Below are positions 47,618 to 55,846 of a stretch of 64,000 nt of DNA, piece after piece. Both the position numbers and the translations under genes were made by a program. How positions within the stretch are numbered: the first letter of the stretch is position 1; every line of letters starts with the position of its first letter. The stretch is taken from positions 1,364,001 to 1,428,000 of the forward strand of contig NZ_CP012669.1 of NCBI RefSeq assembly GCF_001281485.1, in the 5' to 3' direction. Origin of the DNA: Altererythrobacter epoxidivorans (GTDB lineage Bacteria; Pseudomonadota; Alphaproteobacteria; Sphingomonadales; Sphingomonadaceae). Under the pieces are notes generated by a model. That model saw only the letters and a list, made by a program, of their open reading frames with translations. It was not told where the DNA came from and searched no databases.

Positions 47618-48565
47618 CTACTCGGCTGCCTGCGCAAAAGGCCCCTTGAGCGAGAGGTTCGCGGTCGCAGCGCCAAGTTCACGCACCAGACCCGCAAGGA
47701 ATCGCGCCAGGGGTTCTAGCCCCGGACCCGGCTCCAACATTTGCGCATCGAGATATATCGACCGGCAAATCTCCAGCTGGATGGCATGGAGCCCACGCTG
47801 GGGTGCCGCGTGCCGATCGAGCACATAACCACCCGAATAGGGTCGGTTGTGTGCGACTGGCCGGTTGCCGGCTTCGATATAGGACAATGCACGCTCGACG
47901 ATGCCGTTGTCGCATGATGCTCCGAAGCGGTCACCCATTACGATATGTGCCGGCCGTTCCGCGCCGAAGCGCGGCTTCAGGGGCGGCATCGAATGCATGT
48001 CGATGAGGAGGGCTGCGCCCCAATCGTCGCGGATCTTCTCCAGGTGTCGCGCCAGTGCGGAATGATATGGACGGTGCACACTCGAGATACGCGCCTGGAG
48101 GTCGGAATTGTCGACCGGCCCCCGCCAGATCTCCCCCGATTGGGGCAATCGACGGGGTACCAGGCCGAGGCCGCTGCGCGCCCTGCGATTGGCGTGCGAA
48201 TGCCGCGATACGGGCGGCCTGGCACCTGCGACCATCTCCCAATCCACATCGTCCTTCGCCCGGTTGAGATCGATCATCGCGCGCGGTGCATTCGCGACCA
48301 GCAGGGCTGCACCTGTCAGCCTGGCGACTTCCCTTGCGAGTATATCGACCTTGCGATCTTCGAGACGCGATGCCGCAAGCTCGGGCTGGCGCATGTTCGA
48401 TAGGAGGTTGGCCGGATACTCCCGCCCTGCATGCGGGACTGCGATGAGGACGGGCAATGGCAGATGTACCGGCATTTCGAGGGTATATGCCTGAGCTTCG
48501 CAGCCGGGGATTGCCCCGCCCTGCTCGATCCGCGAATCGCGGCGGTCACCCTCGGCATCTGTCAT
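47618..48565 (-). CDS. N-formylglutamate amidohydrolase family protein
   Basis: A 315-aa hydrolase. VLIAVPHAGREYP, APRAMIDLNRAKDDVDWE, DNSDLQARISSVHRPYHSAL and LLIDMHSMPP are hallmark segments, with several His/Asp/Glu residues suited to metal binding. The family releases glutamate or acts as an N-acyl-amino-acid hydrolase in histidine breakdown; no hut genes are nearby, so the physiological role is open. MTDAEGD is the most likely start; a TTG further upstream is less likely. Confidence 0.82.
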   Translation of the reverse strand: MTDAEGDRRDSRIEQGGAIPGCEAQAYTLEMPVHLPLPVLIAVPHAGREYPANLLSNMRQPELAASRLEDRKVDILAREVARLTGAALLVANAPRAMIDLNRAKDDVDWEMVAGARPPVSRHSHANRRARSGLGLVPRRLPQSGEIWRGPVDNSDLQARISSVHRPYHSALARHLEKIRDDWGAALLIDMHSMPPLKPRFGAERPAHIVMGDRFGASCDNGIVERALSYIEAGNRPVAHNRPYSGGYVLDRHAAPQRGLHAIQLEICRSIYLDAQMLEPGPGLEPLARFLAGLVRELGAATANLSLKGPFAQAAE

Positions 48566-48660
48566 GACGTCATTGCTGCCTGTAAGACGGTTGTGTGTCA
48601 AAGCTGGCCATGGGCTAACTCAAAATGCTTTCTTAAAACAATCGGCGTATTGGCAGGTCC

Positions 48661-49050
48661 ATGACAGCTACCGATTCCATCAAGATCCTCCTGGCCGAGG
48701 ATGATGAGGCCATGCGAACCTATCTTACGCGTGCGCTCGACAATGCAGGATACGACGTAAAAAGCGTTGCCATGGGCACCGAAGCCGTTCCCCTGCTCGA
48801 ATCGGAGCATTTCGACCTCTTGCTGTCCGACATCGTGATGCCGGAAATGGACGGGATCGAACTCGCACAGCGTTGCGGCGAGATCAGCCCGAAGACGAAG
48901 GTCATGTTCATTACCGGCTTTGCTGCCGTCACCCTGCGTGCCAGCCGTGAACAGCCGCAGGCGAAAGTGCTGTCCAAGCCCTTCCACCTGCGCGATCTCG
49001 TGCTCGAAGTGGAACGGGTTTTCGAAGACCGGGCCGAGGCGAGCTTATAA
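48661..49050 (+). CDS. cpdR: Single-domain response regulator CpdR
   Basis: A 129-aa receiver domain without an output domain. Acid pocket D14/D15, phosphoacceptor D57 in LLLSDIVMPEMDGIELAQR, FITGFAAVTLRAS and LSKPFHLRDLVLEVERVF; the last two are nearly identical to Caulobacter CpdR. Unphosphorylated CpdR primes ClpXP to degrade CtrA pathway proteins, and CckA-ChpT phosphorylates it. A CckA homologue lies 14 kb downstream. Confidence 0.9.
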   Translation: MTATDSIKILLAEDDEAMRTYLTRALDNAGYDVKSVAMGTEAVPLLESEHFDLLLSDIVMPEMDGIELAQRCGEISPKTKVMFITGFAAVTLRASREQPQAKVLSKPFHLRDLVLEVERVFEDRAEASL

Positions 49051-49130
49051 TATTTCGCGAATCGCTTGCGCCTTGGCGCAGGCTTGGTTATTGGGCGCCT
49101 CCGCCGCGACGAGCGGCTGCTTGATGGATC

Positions 49131-49205
49131 GGGCGTATAGCTCAGTGGTAGAGCACTATGTTGACATCGTAGGGGTCGGAAGTTCAATCCTTCCTACGCC
49201 CACCA
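49131..49205 (+). tRNA. tRNA-Val (anticodon GAC)
   Basis: A 75-nt cloverleaf with encoded CCA. Acceptor GGGCGTA/TACGCCC, D-arm AGCTCAGTGGTAGAGC, anticodon stem CTATG/CGTAG with loop TTGACAT (anticodon GAC) and T-arm GGAAGTTCAATCCTTCC. Confidence 0.97.
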
Positions 49206-49214
49206 TCTAGCCAA

Positions 49215-49239
49215 AGCCCGCCCTTCCGGCGGGCTTTTT
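49215..49239 (+). terminator. Rho-independent terminator after tRNA-Val
   Basis: AGCCCGCC/GGCGGGCT arms around CTTCC, followed by TTTT. Located 10 bp past the tRNA. Confidence 0.93.
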
Positions 49240-49346
49240 CGTGTCCGGCACCAGGCACGAAGACCTTAGGCTACCTTGCGCAGCGCCAAGCCTCTGCTAA
49301 AGCCCGCGCAACACCCAAGACATTCAAGAAGACAGACAGGTCAAAC

Positions 49347-50570
49347 ATGCAGAAAATTCAGGTCAAGAACCCGGTCGTCGAACTCGACGGCGACGAAATG
49401 ACGAGGATCATCTGGCAGTGGATTCGCGAACGGCTGATCCTGCCCTACCTCGATGTCGACCTGAAGTATTACGATCTCTCCGTCGAAAAGCGCGACGAAA
49501 CCGACGACCAGATCACCGTCGATGCCGCCAACGCGATCAAGCAGTACGGCGTCGGCGTGAAATGCGCCACGATCACCCCTGACGAGGCTCGCGTCGAAGA
49601 GTTCAACCTGAAGAAGATGTGGAAGTCGCCGAACGGCACGATCCGCAACATCCTCGGCGGCGTGGTGTTCCGTGAACCGATCGTCATCGACAACGTCCCG
49701 CGTCTCGTCCCGGGCTGGACCGACCCGATCGTTGTCGGCCGTCACGCTTTCGGCGACCAGTATCGCGCAACCGACACGTTGATTCCGGGCCCCGGCGAGC
49801 TGCGTCTCGTCTTCAAGGGCGAGGACGGCCAGGAAATCGACCTCAAGGTCTTCGATTTCCCGAGCGCCGGCGTCGCCATGGCGATGTACAACCTCGACGA
49901 TTCGATCCGCGACTTCGCTCGCGCGAGCTTCAACTACGGTCTCAACCTTGGCTGGCCGGTTTACCTGTCGACCAAGAACACGATCATGAAAGCCTATGAC
50001 GGCCGCTTCAAGGACCTTTTCCAGGAAGTGTTCGACAACGAAGGCTTCGCCGAGAAATTCAAGGCTGCGGGCATCGTTTACGAGCACCGCCTGATCGACG
50101 ACATGGTCGCATCGGCACTCAAGTGGAACGGCAAGTTCGTCTGGGCCTGCAAGAACTACGACGGTGACGTCCAGTCGGACACCGTGGCACAGGGCTTCGG
50201 TTCGCTCGGCCTCATGACCTCGGTCCTAATGACCCCGGATGGCAAGACGGTCGAAGCAGAGGCGGCTCACGGCACGGTTACCCGCCACTATCGCCAGCAC
50301 CAGCAGGGCAAGGCGACGTCGACCAACCCGATCGCCTCGATCTTCGCCTGGACTCGCGGCCTCATGTATCGCGGCAAGTTCGACGACACCCCCGATGTGG
50401 TGCGTTTCGCCGAAACGCTCGAGAAGGTCTGCATCCAGACCGTCGAGAACGGCTCGATGACCAAGGACCTCGCGCTCCTGATCGGTCCGCAGCAGAGCTG
50501 GATGACCACCGAGCAGTTCTTCGAAGCGATCGTGCAGAACCTCGAGAAGGAAATGGCCAGCTGGTCCTGA
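49347..50570 (+). CDS. icd: NADP-dependent isocitrate dehydrogenase
   Basis: A 407-aa TCA-cycle enzyme. [20 protein letters not shown] at the start, [13 protein letters not shown] (substrate loop), [28 protein letters not shown] (split as [10 protein letters not shown] and [12 protein letters not shown]) and [11 protein letters not shown] show the eukaryote-like (type II) homodimeric NADP-IDH subfamily, distinct from E. coli Icd. Single-gene unit after the tRNA terminator. Confidence 0.97.
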   Translation: MQKIQVKNPVVELDGDEMTRIIWQWIRERLILPYLDVDLKYYDLSVEKRDETDDQITVDAANAIKQYGVGVKCATITPDEARVEEFNLKKMWKSPNGTIRNILGGVVFREPIVIDNVPRLVPGWTDPIVVGRHAFGDQYRATDTLIPGPGELRLVFKGEDGQEIDLKVFDFPSAGVAMAMYNLDDSIRDFARASFNYGLNLGWPVYLSTKNTIMKAYDGRFKDLFQEVFDNEGFAEKFKAAGIVYEHRLIDDMVASALKWNGKFVWACKNYDGDVQSDTVAQGFGSLGLMTSVLMTPDGKTVEAEAAHGTVTRHYRQHQQGKATSTNPIASIFAWTRGLMYRGKFDDTPDVVRFAETLEKVCIQTVENGSMTKDLALLIGPQQSWMTTEQFFEAIVQNLEKEMASWS

Positions 50571-50625
50571 AACCAATAACCCGTTCCGGCATTGGTTCAC
50601 TAGAGTGACGGAACGGGGTTGAATT

Positions 50626-52293
50626 TTGGCAAAGCAGGTTCGCAAGAAACGCCCTTCGGCAAAGGCTGAAGGGGAAAAGCTGGGGCAGGCACGGCTCCTC
50701 GTCCGCCAGGCGATGATCAAGGACATTCGCGGAATTTCCGCGCTTGTCCGGCGCGCCTACGACGACCTGCCTGCCTACAAGCAGAGCGAGATTCGCGGAC
50801 AGATCAACAACTTCCCCGAAGGTTGTTTCGTCGCCCTGCTCGATGATGAGATCGTGGGTTACTGCGCTTCGATGCAGCTACCGGAACCGGTGGTCTTCGC
50901 TCCCCATGATTGGGACGAGATATCGGGCAACGGCTATGGCAGCCGCCACGATCCGACCGGCGATTGGCTCTACGGCTATGAAATGTGCGTCGACCCAAAG
51001 GTCAGGGGCGTGCGCATCGGTCGTCGCTTGTACGAGGAACGCCGCGCGCTGGCCGAGGAACGCGACCTCACCGGCATCGTATTTGGCGGCCGCATGCCTG
51101 GGTATGACCGTGCCCGCCGGCGCAAGAACAACAGGGTCGAAAGCCCGCAGGACTACCTCGAGCAGGTGCTGTCCGGAAAACTGCACGACCAGGTCCTGCG
51201 CTTCCAGTTGGCCAACGGGTTCGAACCCGACGGCATCCTCGAAAACTACCTGCCCGAAGACAAGAAATCCCATGGCCATGCCATCAAGATGGTGTGGCGC
51301 AATCCCTATGTGGATCGCGACCAGCCGGTAAAGAAGCGCCTGCCTCGCGGCGTGGAATCCGTCCGTGTCGCGACCTGCCAGCTGCAGGCACGTGCGGTGA
51401 AGGATTACGACGAATTCCTTGGCGCGATCGAATATTTTGTCGACGTCGCGTCCGATTACGAAAGCGACTTCATCGTCTTTCCCGAATTGTTCACGCTGAT
51501 GCTGTTGAGCTACGAGGCGAAGGAACTCTCGCCTCTCGAGGCGATCGAGCGACTTTCGGAATACACCCCGCGCCTCAAAACCGACATCTCCGAATTCGCG
51601 CTGCGGTACAACATCAACATCATCGCCGGATCGCATCCCACCCGCATGGAGGACGGCGACATCCACAATGTCGCCTATGTCTGCCTGCGCGATGGTTCGG
51701 TCCACGAACAGGAGAAGATCCACCCTACCCCCAACGAGCGGTACTGGTGGAACATCAAGGGCGGTGACAAGATCGACGTCATCCAGACCGACTGCGGCCC
51801 GATCGGCGTCCAGATCTGTTACGACAGCGAGTTTCCGGAGCTCAGCCGCAAGCTCGCCGACGAGGGTGCGCGGATCATCTTCGTACCGTTCTGCACCGAC
51901 AGCCGGCAGGGCTATTTGCGGGTTCGATATTGCGGACAGGCTCGTGCAATTGAAAACCAGTGTTTCGTCGTCCTGTCGGGCAATGTCGGCAATTTGCCCA
52001 ACGTCGGAAACATGGACATCCAGTACGCGCAAAGCTGCATCCTCACGCCGTGCGATTTCCCATTTGCCCGCGACGGCATTGCAGCCGAGGCCAGCGAAAA
52101 CGTCGAAACCCTGACGATCAGCGATATCAATCTCGCCGACCTCAGCTGGGCTCGCGCAGAAGGCACGGTGCGCAACCTCGCCGACCGCCGGTTCGATCTT
52201 TACCGGATCGAATGGGACGAAAGCGGCGACCATCCCGGCAAGACCAAGCCGCGGGCCGAGCCTCTTGGTACGGGCGGACCCGGCGGGGGCTGA
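50626..52293 (+). CDS. GNAT acetyltransferase-nitrilase fusion protein
   Basis: A 555-aa two-domain protein. Residues about 25-215 are a GNAT-type N-acetyltransferase (VDPKVRGVRIGRRLYEER forms the acetyl-CoA P-loop, RxxxxG/A type) and about 245-525 a carbon-nitrogen hydrolase with triad E287 (FPELF), K364 (QEKIHPTP) and C398 (GVQICYDSEFPE). Fusions of this kind are a recognised nitrilase-superfamily branch of unknown substrate. The start is TTG; ATG is available only 30 codons later. It abuts convergent putP with no gap. Confidence 0.88.
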   Translation: MAKQVRKKRPSAKAEGEKLGQARLLVRQAMIKDIRGISALVRRAYDDLPAYKQSEIRGQINNFPEGCFVALLDDEIVGYCASMQLPEPVVFAPHDWDEISGNGYGSRHDPTGDWLYGYEMCVDPKVRGVRIGRRLYEERRALAEERDLTGIVFGGRMPGYDRARRRKNNRVESPQDYLEQVLSGKLHDQVLRFQLANGFEPDGILENYLPEDKKSHGHAIKMVWRNPYVDRDQPVKKRLPRGVESVRVATCQLQARAVKDYDEFLGAIEYFVDVASDYESDFIVFPELFTLMLLSYEAKELSPLEAIERLSEYTPRLKTDISEFALRYNINIIAGSHPTRMEDGDIHNVAYVCLRDGSVHEQEKIHPTPNERYWWNIKGGDKIDVIQTDCGPIGVQICYDSEFPELSRKLADEGARIIFVPFCTDSRQGYLRVRYCGQARAIENQCFVVLSGNVGNLPNVGNMDIQYAQSCILTPCDFPFARDGIAAEASENVETLTISDINLADLSWARAEGTVRNLADRRFDLYRIEWDESGDHPGKTKPRAEPLGTGGPGGG

Positions 52294-53766
52294 TCAGGCC
52301 GGGTTTGCGGCGACACTACCCTGCGTCGCCTTGCTTACCGCAATAATGGCGACGAGTGCGGCGATGAACCCCGGAATGATCTCGTAAACTCCTGGACCGC
52401 CGAGGAAGCTCGCGCTCCAACCGGCTGCGATCCAGCCGAATACGACGACTGCACCGGTAATCAGGCCGGCGACAGCGCCCGCGCCCGTCATCCGGTCCCA
52501 GGTCAGCGAAAGGAGGATCATCGGTCCGAAGGCAGCGCCGAAACCGGCCCAAGCGTTCGAAACGAGTCCCAGGACTTCGCTTTCAGGGTCGGAGGCGATT
52601 ACGATCGCAGCGATTGCGACGATCAGTACGAATAGGCGACTGACATTCACGCTTTCACGCTCGCTCGCATCCTTGCGCAGGAACAGGCGATAGAAATCTT
52701 CGGTCAGCGAACTCGACGACACCAGCAGCTGCGAGCTGATCGTGCTCATGATCGCGGCAAGCAACGCAGCGAGCAGGAAGCCTGTGACCAGCGGATGGAA
52801 CAGCGTTTCTGCAAGCAGCATGAAGATCGTTTCCGGATCCTCCAGCGTCATGCCGTTGCGTTCGACATAGGCGCGTCCAGCAAGGCCGACGCCAAGTGCG
52901 CCAGCAAGGCAAAGCGCCATCCATCCCATGCCGATCCAGCGCGCGTTCTTCACTTCCGGTACCGATCTGATTGCCATGAAGCGGACGATGATGTGCGGTT
53001 GCCCGAAATAGCCGAGGCCCCAGGCGATCGCGGAAAGGAAGCCGATGAAGGTCAACCCTTCGGTCAGGCTGAGAAAGCCGGGCTGCACTTCGGTCAGCGA
53101 TGCACCGGCTTCACCCCCGGCCCCGAACATGACGACGAGCGGCATGATAATAAGCGCGAGGAGCATAATTATGCCTTGGACGAAGTCCGTCAGACTGACG
53201 GCGAGAAAGCCCCCGATCATCGTGTAGGCGACTACGACGCCCGCGGTCAGCAGGATGCCAGCCATGTAGGGCGACAGGCCCCAGTCGCCGACGATGGGCG
53301 CGAAACTGGTGGCAAACAGCTTGCCACCGCCGACGAGGCCCGCTGCCGTATAGACGGTGAAGAATGCGACAATCACGACGGCGCTGGTAACGCGAAGCGC
53401 CAGTGCCTTGTCAGGGAAACGGTTCGCCAGAAATTCCGGGATCGTCAGTGCGTTTCCGAGCTTCTCCGTCTGCGCCCTCAATCGAGGGGCGACGATCAGC
53501 CAGTTGAACAACGCCCCGACGAAAAGCCCGATGCCGATCCAGGCTTCGACCAGGCCAGTTGCATAGAGGGCGCCGGGAAGCCCGAGCAGCAGCCAACCGG
53601 ACATGTCAGACGCGCCTGCAGAGAGTGCGGCGACCGATGGAGGCAGGTTTCGACCTGCAAGGAGATAGCCTTCGCTATCGGAGGTCGACTGCCGCTGGGC
53701 ATAGAGCCCGATGGCGATCATGAGTATGAAATAAAGGGCAAGCGATACGATAATTCCTGTTTCCAT
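52294..53766 (-). CDS. putP: Sodium/proline symporter
   Basis: A 490-aa member of the sodium:solute symporter family with about 13 helices. SEGYLLAGRNLPPSVAALSAGASDMSGW (split as EGYLLAGRNLPP and AGASDMSGWLLLGLPG) and GWGLGYFGQPHIIVRFMA-like segments (AWGLGYFGQPHI) place it in the PutP branch. A METG start 4 codons into the open frame is preferred, matching family length. No putA is adjacent. Confidence 0.9.
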   Translation of the reverse strand: METGIIVSLALYFILMIAIGLYAQRQSTSDSEGYLLAGRNLPPSVAALSAGASDMSGWLLLGLPGALYATGLVEAWIGIGLFVGALFNWLIVAPRLRAQTEKLGNALTIPEFLANRFPDKALALRVTSAVVIVAFFTVYTAAGLVGGGKLFATSFAPIVGDWGLSPYMAGILLTAGVVVAYTMIGGFLAVSLTDFVQGIIMLLALIIMPLVVMFGAGGEAGASLTEVQPGFLSLTEGLTFIGFLSAIAWGLGYFGQPHIIVRFMAIRSVPEVKNARWIGMGWMALCLAGALGVGLAGRAYVERNGMTLEDPETIFMLLAETLFHPLVTGFLLAALLAAIMSTISSQLLVSSSSLTEDFYRLFLRKDASERESVNVSRLFVLIVAIAAIVIASDPESEVLGLVSNAWAGFGAAFGPMILLSLTWDRMTGAGAVAGLITGAVVVFGWIAAGWSASFLGGPGVYEIIPGFIAALVAIIAVSKATQGSVAANPA

Positions 53767-53844
53767 GGCCCCCCACATAGTGACTTGAGGTCAGATGTCA
53801 CCCGTAGCCGTGACAAGCACGCCCTTGCGGGATAGACGCCGGGA

Positions 53845-55605
53845 ATGGCTGGCGAACTCTCCCCCTCTCCGATGTTGTCCGATGCTTTGGTGATCCTTGG
53901 CTCTGCCGGGATCGTCATTCCGGTGTTCACGCGTTTCCGCATCACGCCGGTCATTGGCTTCATCCTGATCGGGATACTGGTGGGTCCATTCGGGCTGGGC
54001 AAGCTGGTGTTCGAATACCCTTGGCTAGCCCATGTGACGATATCCGATCCCGACGGGCTGGAACCCTTTGCCGAGTTCGGGATCATCCTGCTGCTCTTCA
54101 CGATCGGCCTCGAACTCAGCTTCAAGCGTCTTTGGCAGATGCGGCGGCTCGTCTTCGGCTTGGGCGCGCTCGAATTGATGCTGATCGGGACTGCGCTTGC
54201 TGTCGCGTTGTCGATGATGGGACAATACTGGACCGGCGCCCTGGCACTGGGCTTCGCCCTCGCCTTCTCCTCCACCGCTATCGTGTTGCCGATTTCGGGC
54301 ACGACTTCGCCCGTCGGAAGAGCGGCACTTTCCATGCTCCTGTTCGAGGATATCATGATCGTCCCGATCGTTTTCATCCTCGGCGCAATGGCCCCCTACG
54401 CCCAGTCAGACGGCGTAGAAGGATTGGTCGATACGCTGTGGCAGGGCGGGCTCGTCGTGGTCGCCCTGCTGGTTCTCGGGCGCATTGCCCTCCCCCGCCT
54501 GTTTGCGCAGGCTGCACGCACCAAGAGCCCCGAGCTCTTCCTCGCTGCCTCGATGCTGGTGGTTATCGGCGCAAGCCTTGCAACAGCTGTGACGGGCCTG
54601 TCGCCCATCGTCGGAGCGCTGATCGCAGGCCTGCTGATCGCGGAAACCGAATATCACGGTGAAGTCGAAGCCATTATGGAGCCTTTCAAGGGATTGGCTC
54701 TCGGCGTCTTCCTGATCACTGTGGGCATGAGCATCGACCTCACCACCGTGTGGGACAATCTCGGCATGATCTCGCTGGCGGTCGTTCTCGTGCTCGTGTT
54801 CAAGGCCGCGGTAACAGGGCTTCTGCTGCGACTGATGGGCGCGCGCCGATCCACAGCCGCTGAGACTGGCGTGCTCATGGCCAGCCCCAGCGAGACGACC
54901 CTGATCGTCCTTGCCGCAGCAAGCTCGGCCATGCTGATCCAGCCCGGCACGGCGCAGTTCTGGCAGATCGTGACGGCCATTGGCCTGACGGTGACGCCGC
55001 TGCTTGCAAGGCTCGGGCGCGTGCTCGCGCGTCGGGTCGAGGCCGCTCCCGAATTGCCCGAGGAAGACGCCGGAGAACCGCGGACGATCATCGTCGGTGC
55101 CGGGCGTGTCGGCCTGCTTATCGCGGACATGCTCGATGCCCACGACAAACCTTACGTTGCGCTCGATTCCGATGCCGACCTGATCGAATCCGCCAAGAGA
55201 GATGGCTACCGCGCGACCTTCGGGGATGCCGGGCGCGGCGACGCGCTGAGCAGGTTGGGTATCGAGACTGCCCCTGCCGTCGTGCTGACGATGGACGAGC
55301 CGGTCCTGGCGCAGCGGCTCGTGGCGAAACTCCGCAAATCATATCCTGACCTGCTGATCGTGGCTCGTGCCCGCGACCCGGAACACGCCGCCGAACTTTA
55401 CCGCGCAGGTGCGAGCCATGCGGTCCCGGAAACTCTGGAGAGTTCGCTACAACTTTCAGAAGCCGTGCTGGTCGATATCGGGGTCGCGATGGGACCGGTG
55501 ATCGCCTCTATCCACGAGAAGCGCGACGAATTCCGCGTCAAGCTGGAGCGTGACGGAAACCTCGATTACCGCCCCAAGCTAAGGACCAGCAACGCCGAGG
55601 CCTGA
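53845..55605 (+). CDS. CPA2-family monovalent cation:proton antiporter with TrkA-N domain (KefB/C-like)
   Basis: A 586-aa membrane protein. The first about 385 residues form 12 or so helices (PVIGFILIGILVGPFGLG, the antiporter SSTAIVLP segment); after a linker comes a Rossmann RCK/TrkA-N domain (IIVGAGRVGLLIADMLDA, about 412-429) that binds nucleotides and gates transport. KefB/KefC-like in layout, but the ion (K+ or Na+) and glutathione gating cannot be determined, and no KefF/KefG partner is present. Confidence 0.88.
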   Translation: MAGELSPSPMLSDALVILGSAGIVIPVFTRFRITPVIGFILIGILVGPFGLGKLVFEYPWLAHVTISDPDGLEPFAEFGIILLLFTIGLELSFKRLWQMRRLVFGLGALELMLIGTALAVALSMMGQYWTGALALGFALAFSSTAIVLPISGTTSPVGRAALSMLLFEDIMIVPIVFILGAMAPYAQSDGVEGLVDTLWQGGLVVVALLVLGRIALPRLFAQAARTKSPELFLAASMLVVIGASLATAVTGLSPIVGALIAGLLIAETEYHGEVEAIMEPFKGLALGVFLITVGMSIDLTTVWDNLGMISLAVVLVLVFKAAVTGLLLRLMGARRSTAAETGVLMASPSETTLIVLAAASSAMLIQPGTAQFWQIVTAIGLTVTPLLARLGRVLARRVEAAPELPEEDAGEPRTIIVGAGRVGLLIADMLDAHDKPYVALDSDADLIESAKRDGYRATFGDAGRGDALSRLGIETAPAVVLTMDEPVLAQRLVAKLRKSYPDLLIVARARDPEHAAELYRAGASHAVPETLESSLQLSEAVLVDIGVAMGPVIASIHEKRDEFRVKLERDGNLDYRPKLRTSNAEA

Positions 55606-55660
55606 CAAGTTTCTCGAACCCATTTCCATGCTCATGCGTTGGAAAGGAAAGGAGAAAATT

Positions 55661-55837
55661 ATGTCAGACCCGACGAAACCGACGCCCAATAGCGAAAAGT
55701 TCAAGCCGCAGAACGTCCAGGATCCGCTCAAGGATACCAATCCCCGCAACCAGCTGCGCGGTCAGCCCGGCGACACCCAGGGTTATGACATCGAAAGTGG
55801 CAGCAGCGGCGTGACAAAAAGCACGCCGGGCGCCTGA
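55661..55837 (+). CDS. Small hydrophilic protein, probably disordered
   Basis: A 58-aa protein of unknown function: no hydrophobic core, rich in Pro, Asn, Asp, Gln and Ser, with NPRNQLRGQPGDTQGY in the middle. The start follows GGAGAAAA at good spacing; an 11-codon upstream extension was rejected. It lies 55 bp after the antiporter gene, in the same direction, and 9 bp before the convergent alaS stop. Composition alone suggests a stress or accessory protein, but nothing specific. Confidence 0.65.
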   Translation: MSDPTKPTPNSEKFKPQNVQDPLKDTNPRNQLRGQPGDTQGYDIESGSSGVTKSTPGA

Positions 55838-55846
55838 TCCGACAGC

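Noticed and set aside
47526..47828. A 100-codon plus-strand frame over the sRNA region
   Set aside because: It runs through the strong terminator hairpin and into the antisense of the amidohydrolase gene, and has no coding features.
48566..48660. Possible CtrA-binding sites (TTAA-N7-TTAA) before cpdR
   Set aside because: Only a single TTAA lies in the gap; no properly spaced pair was found.
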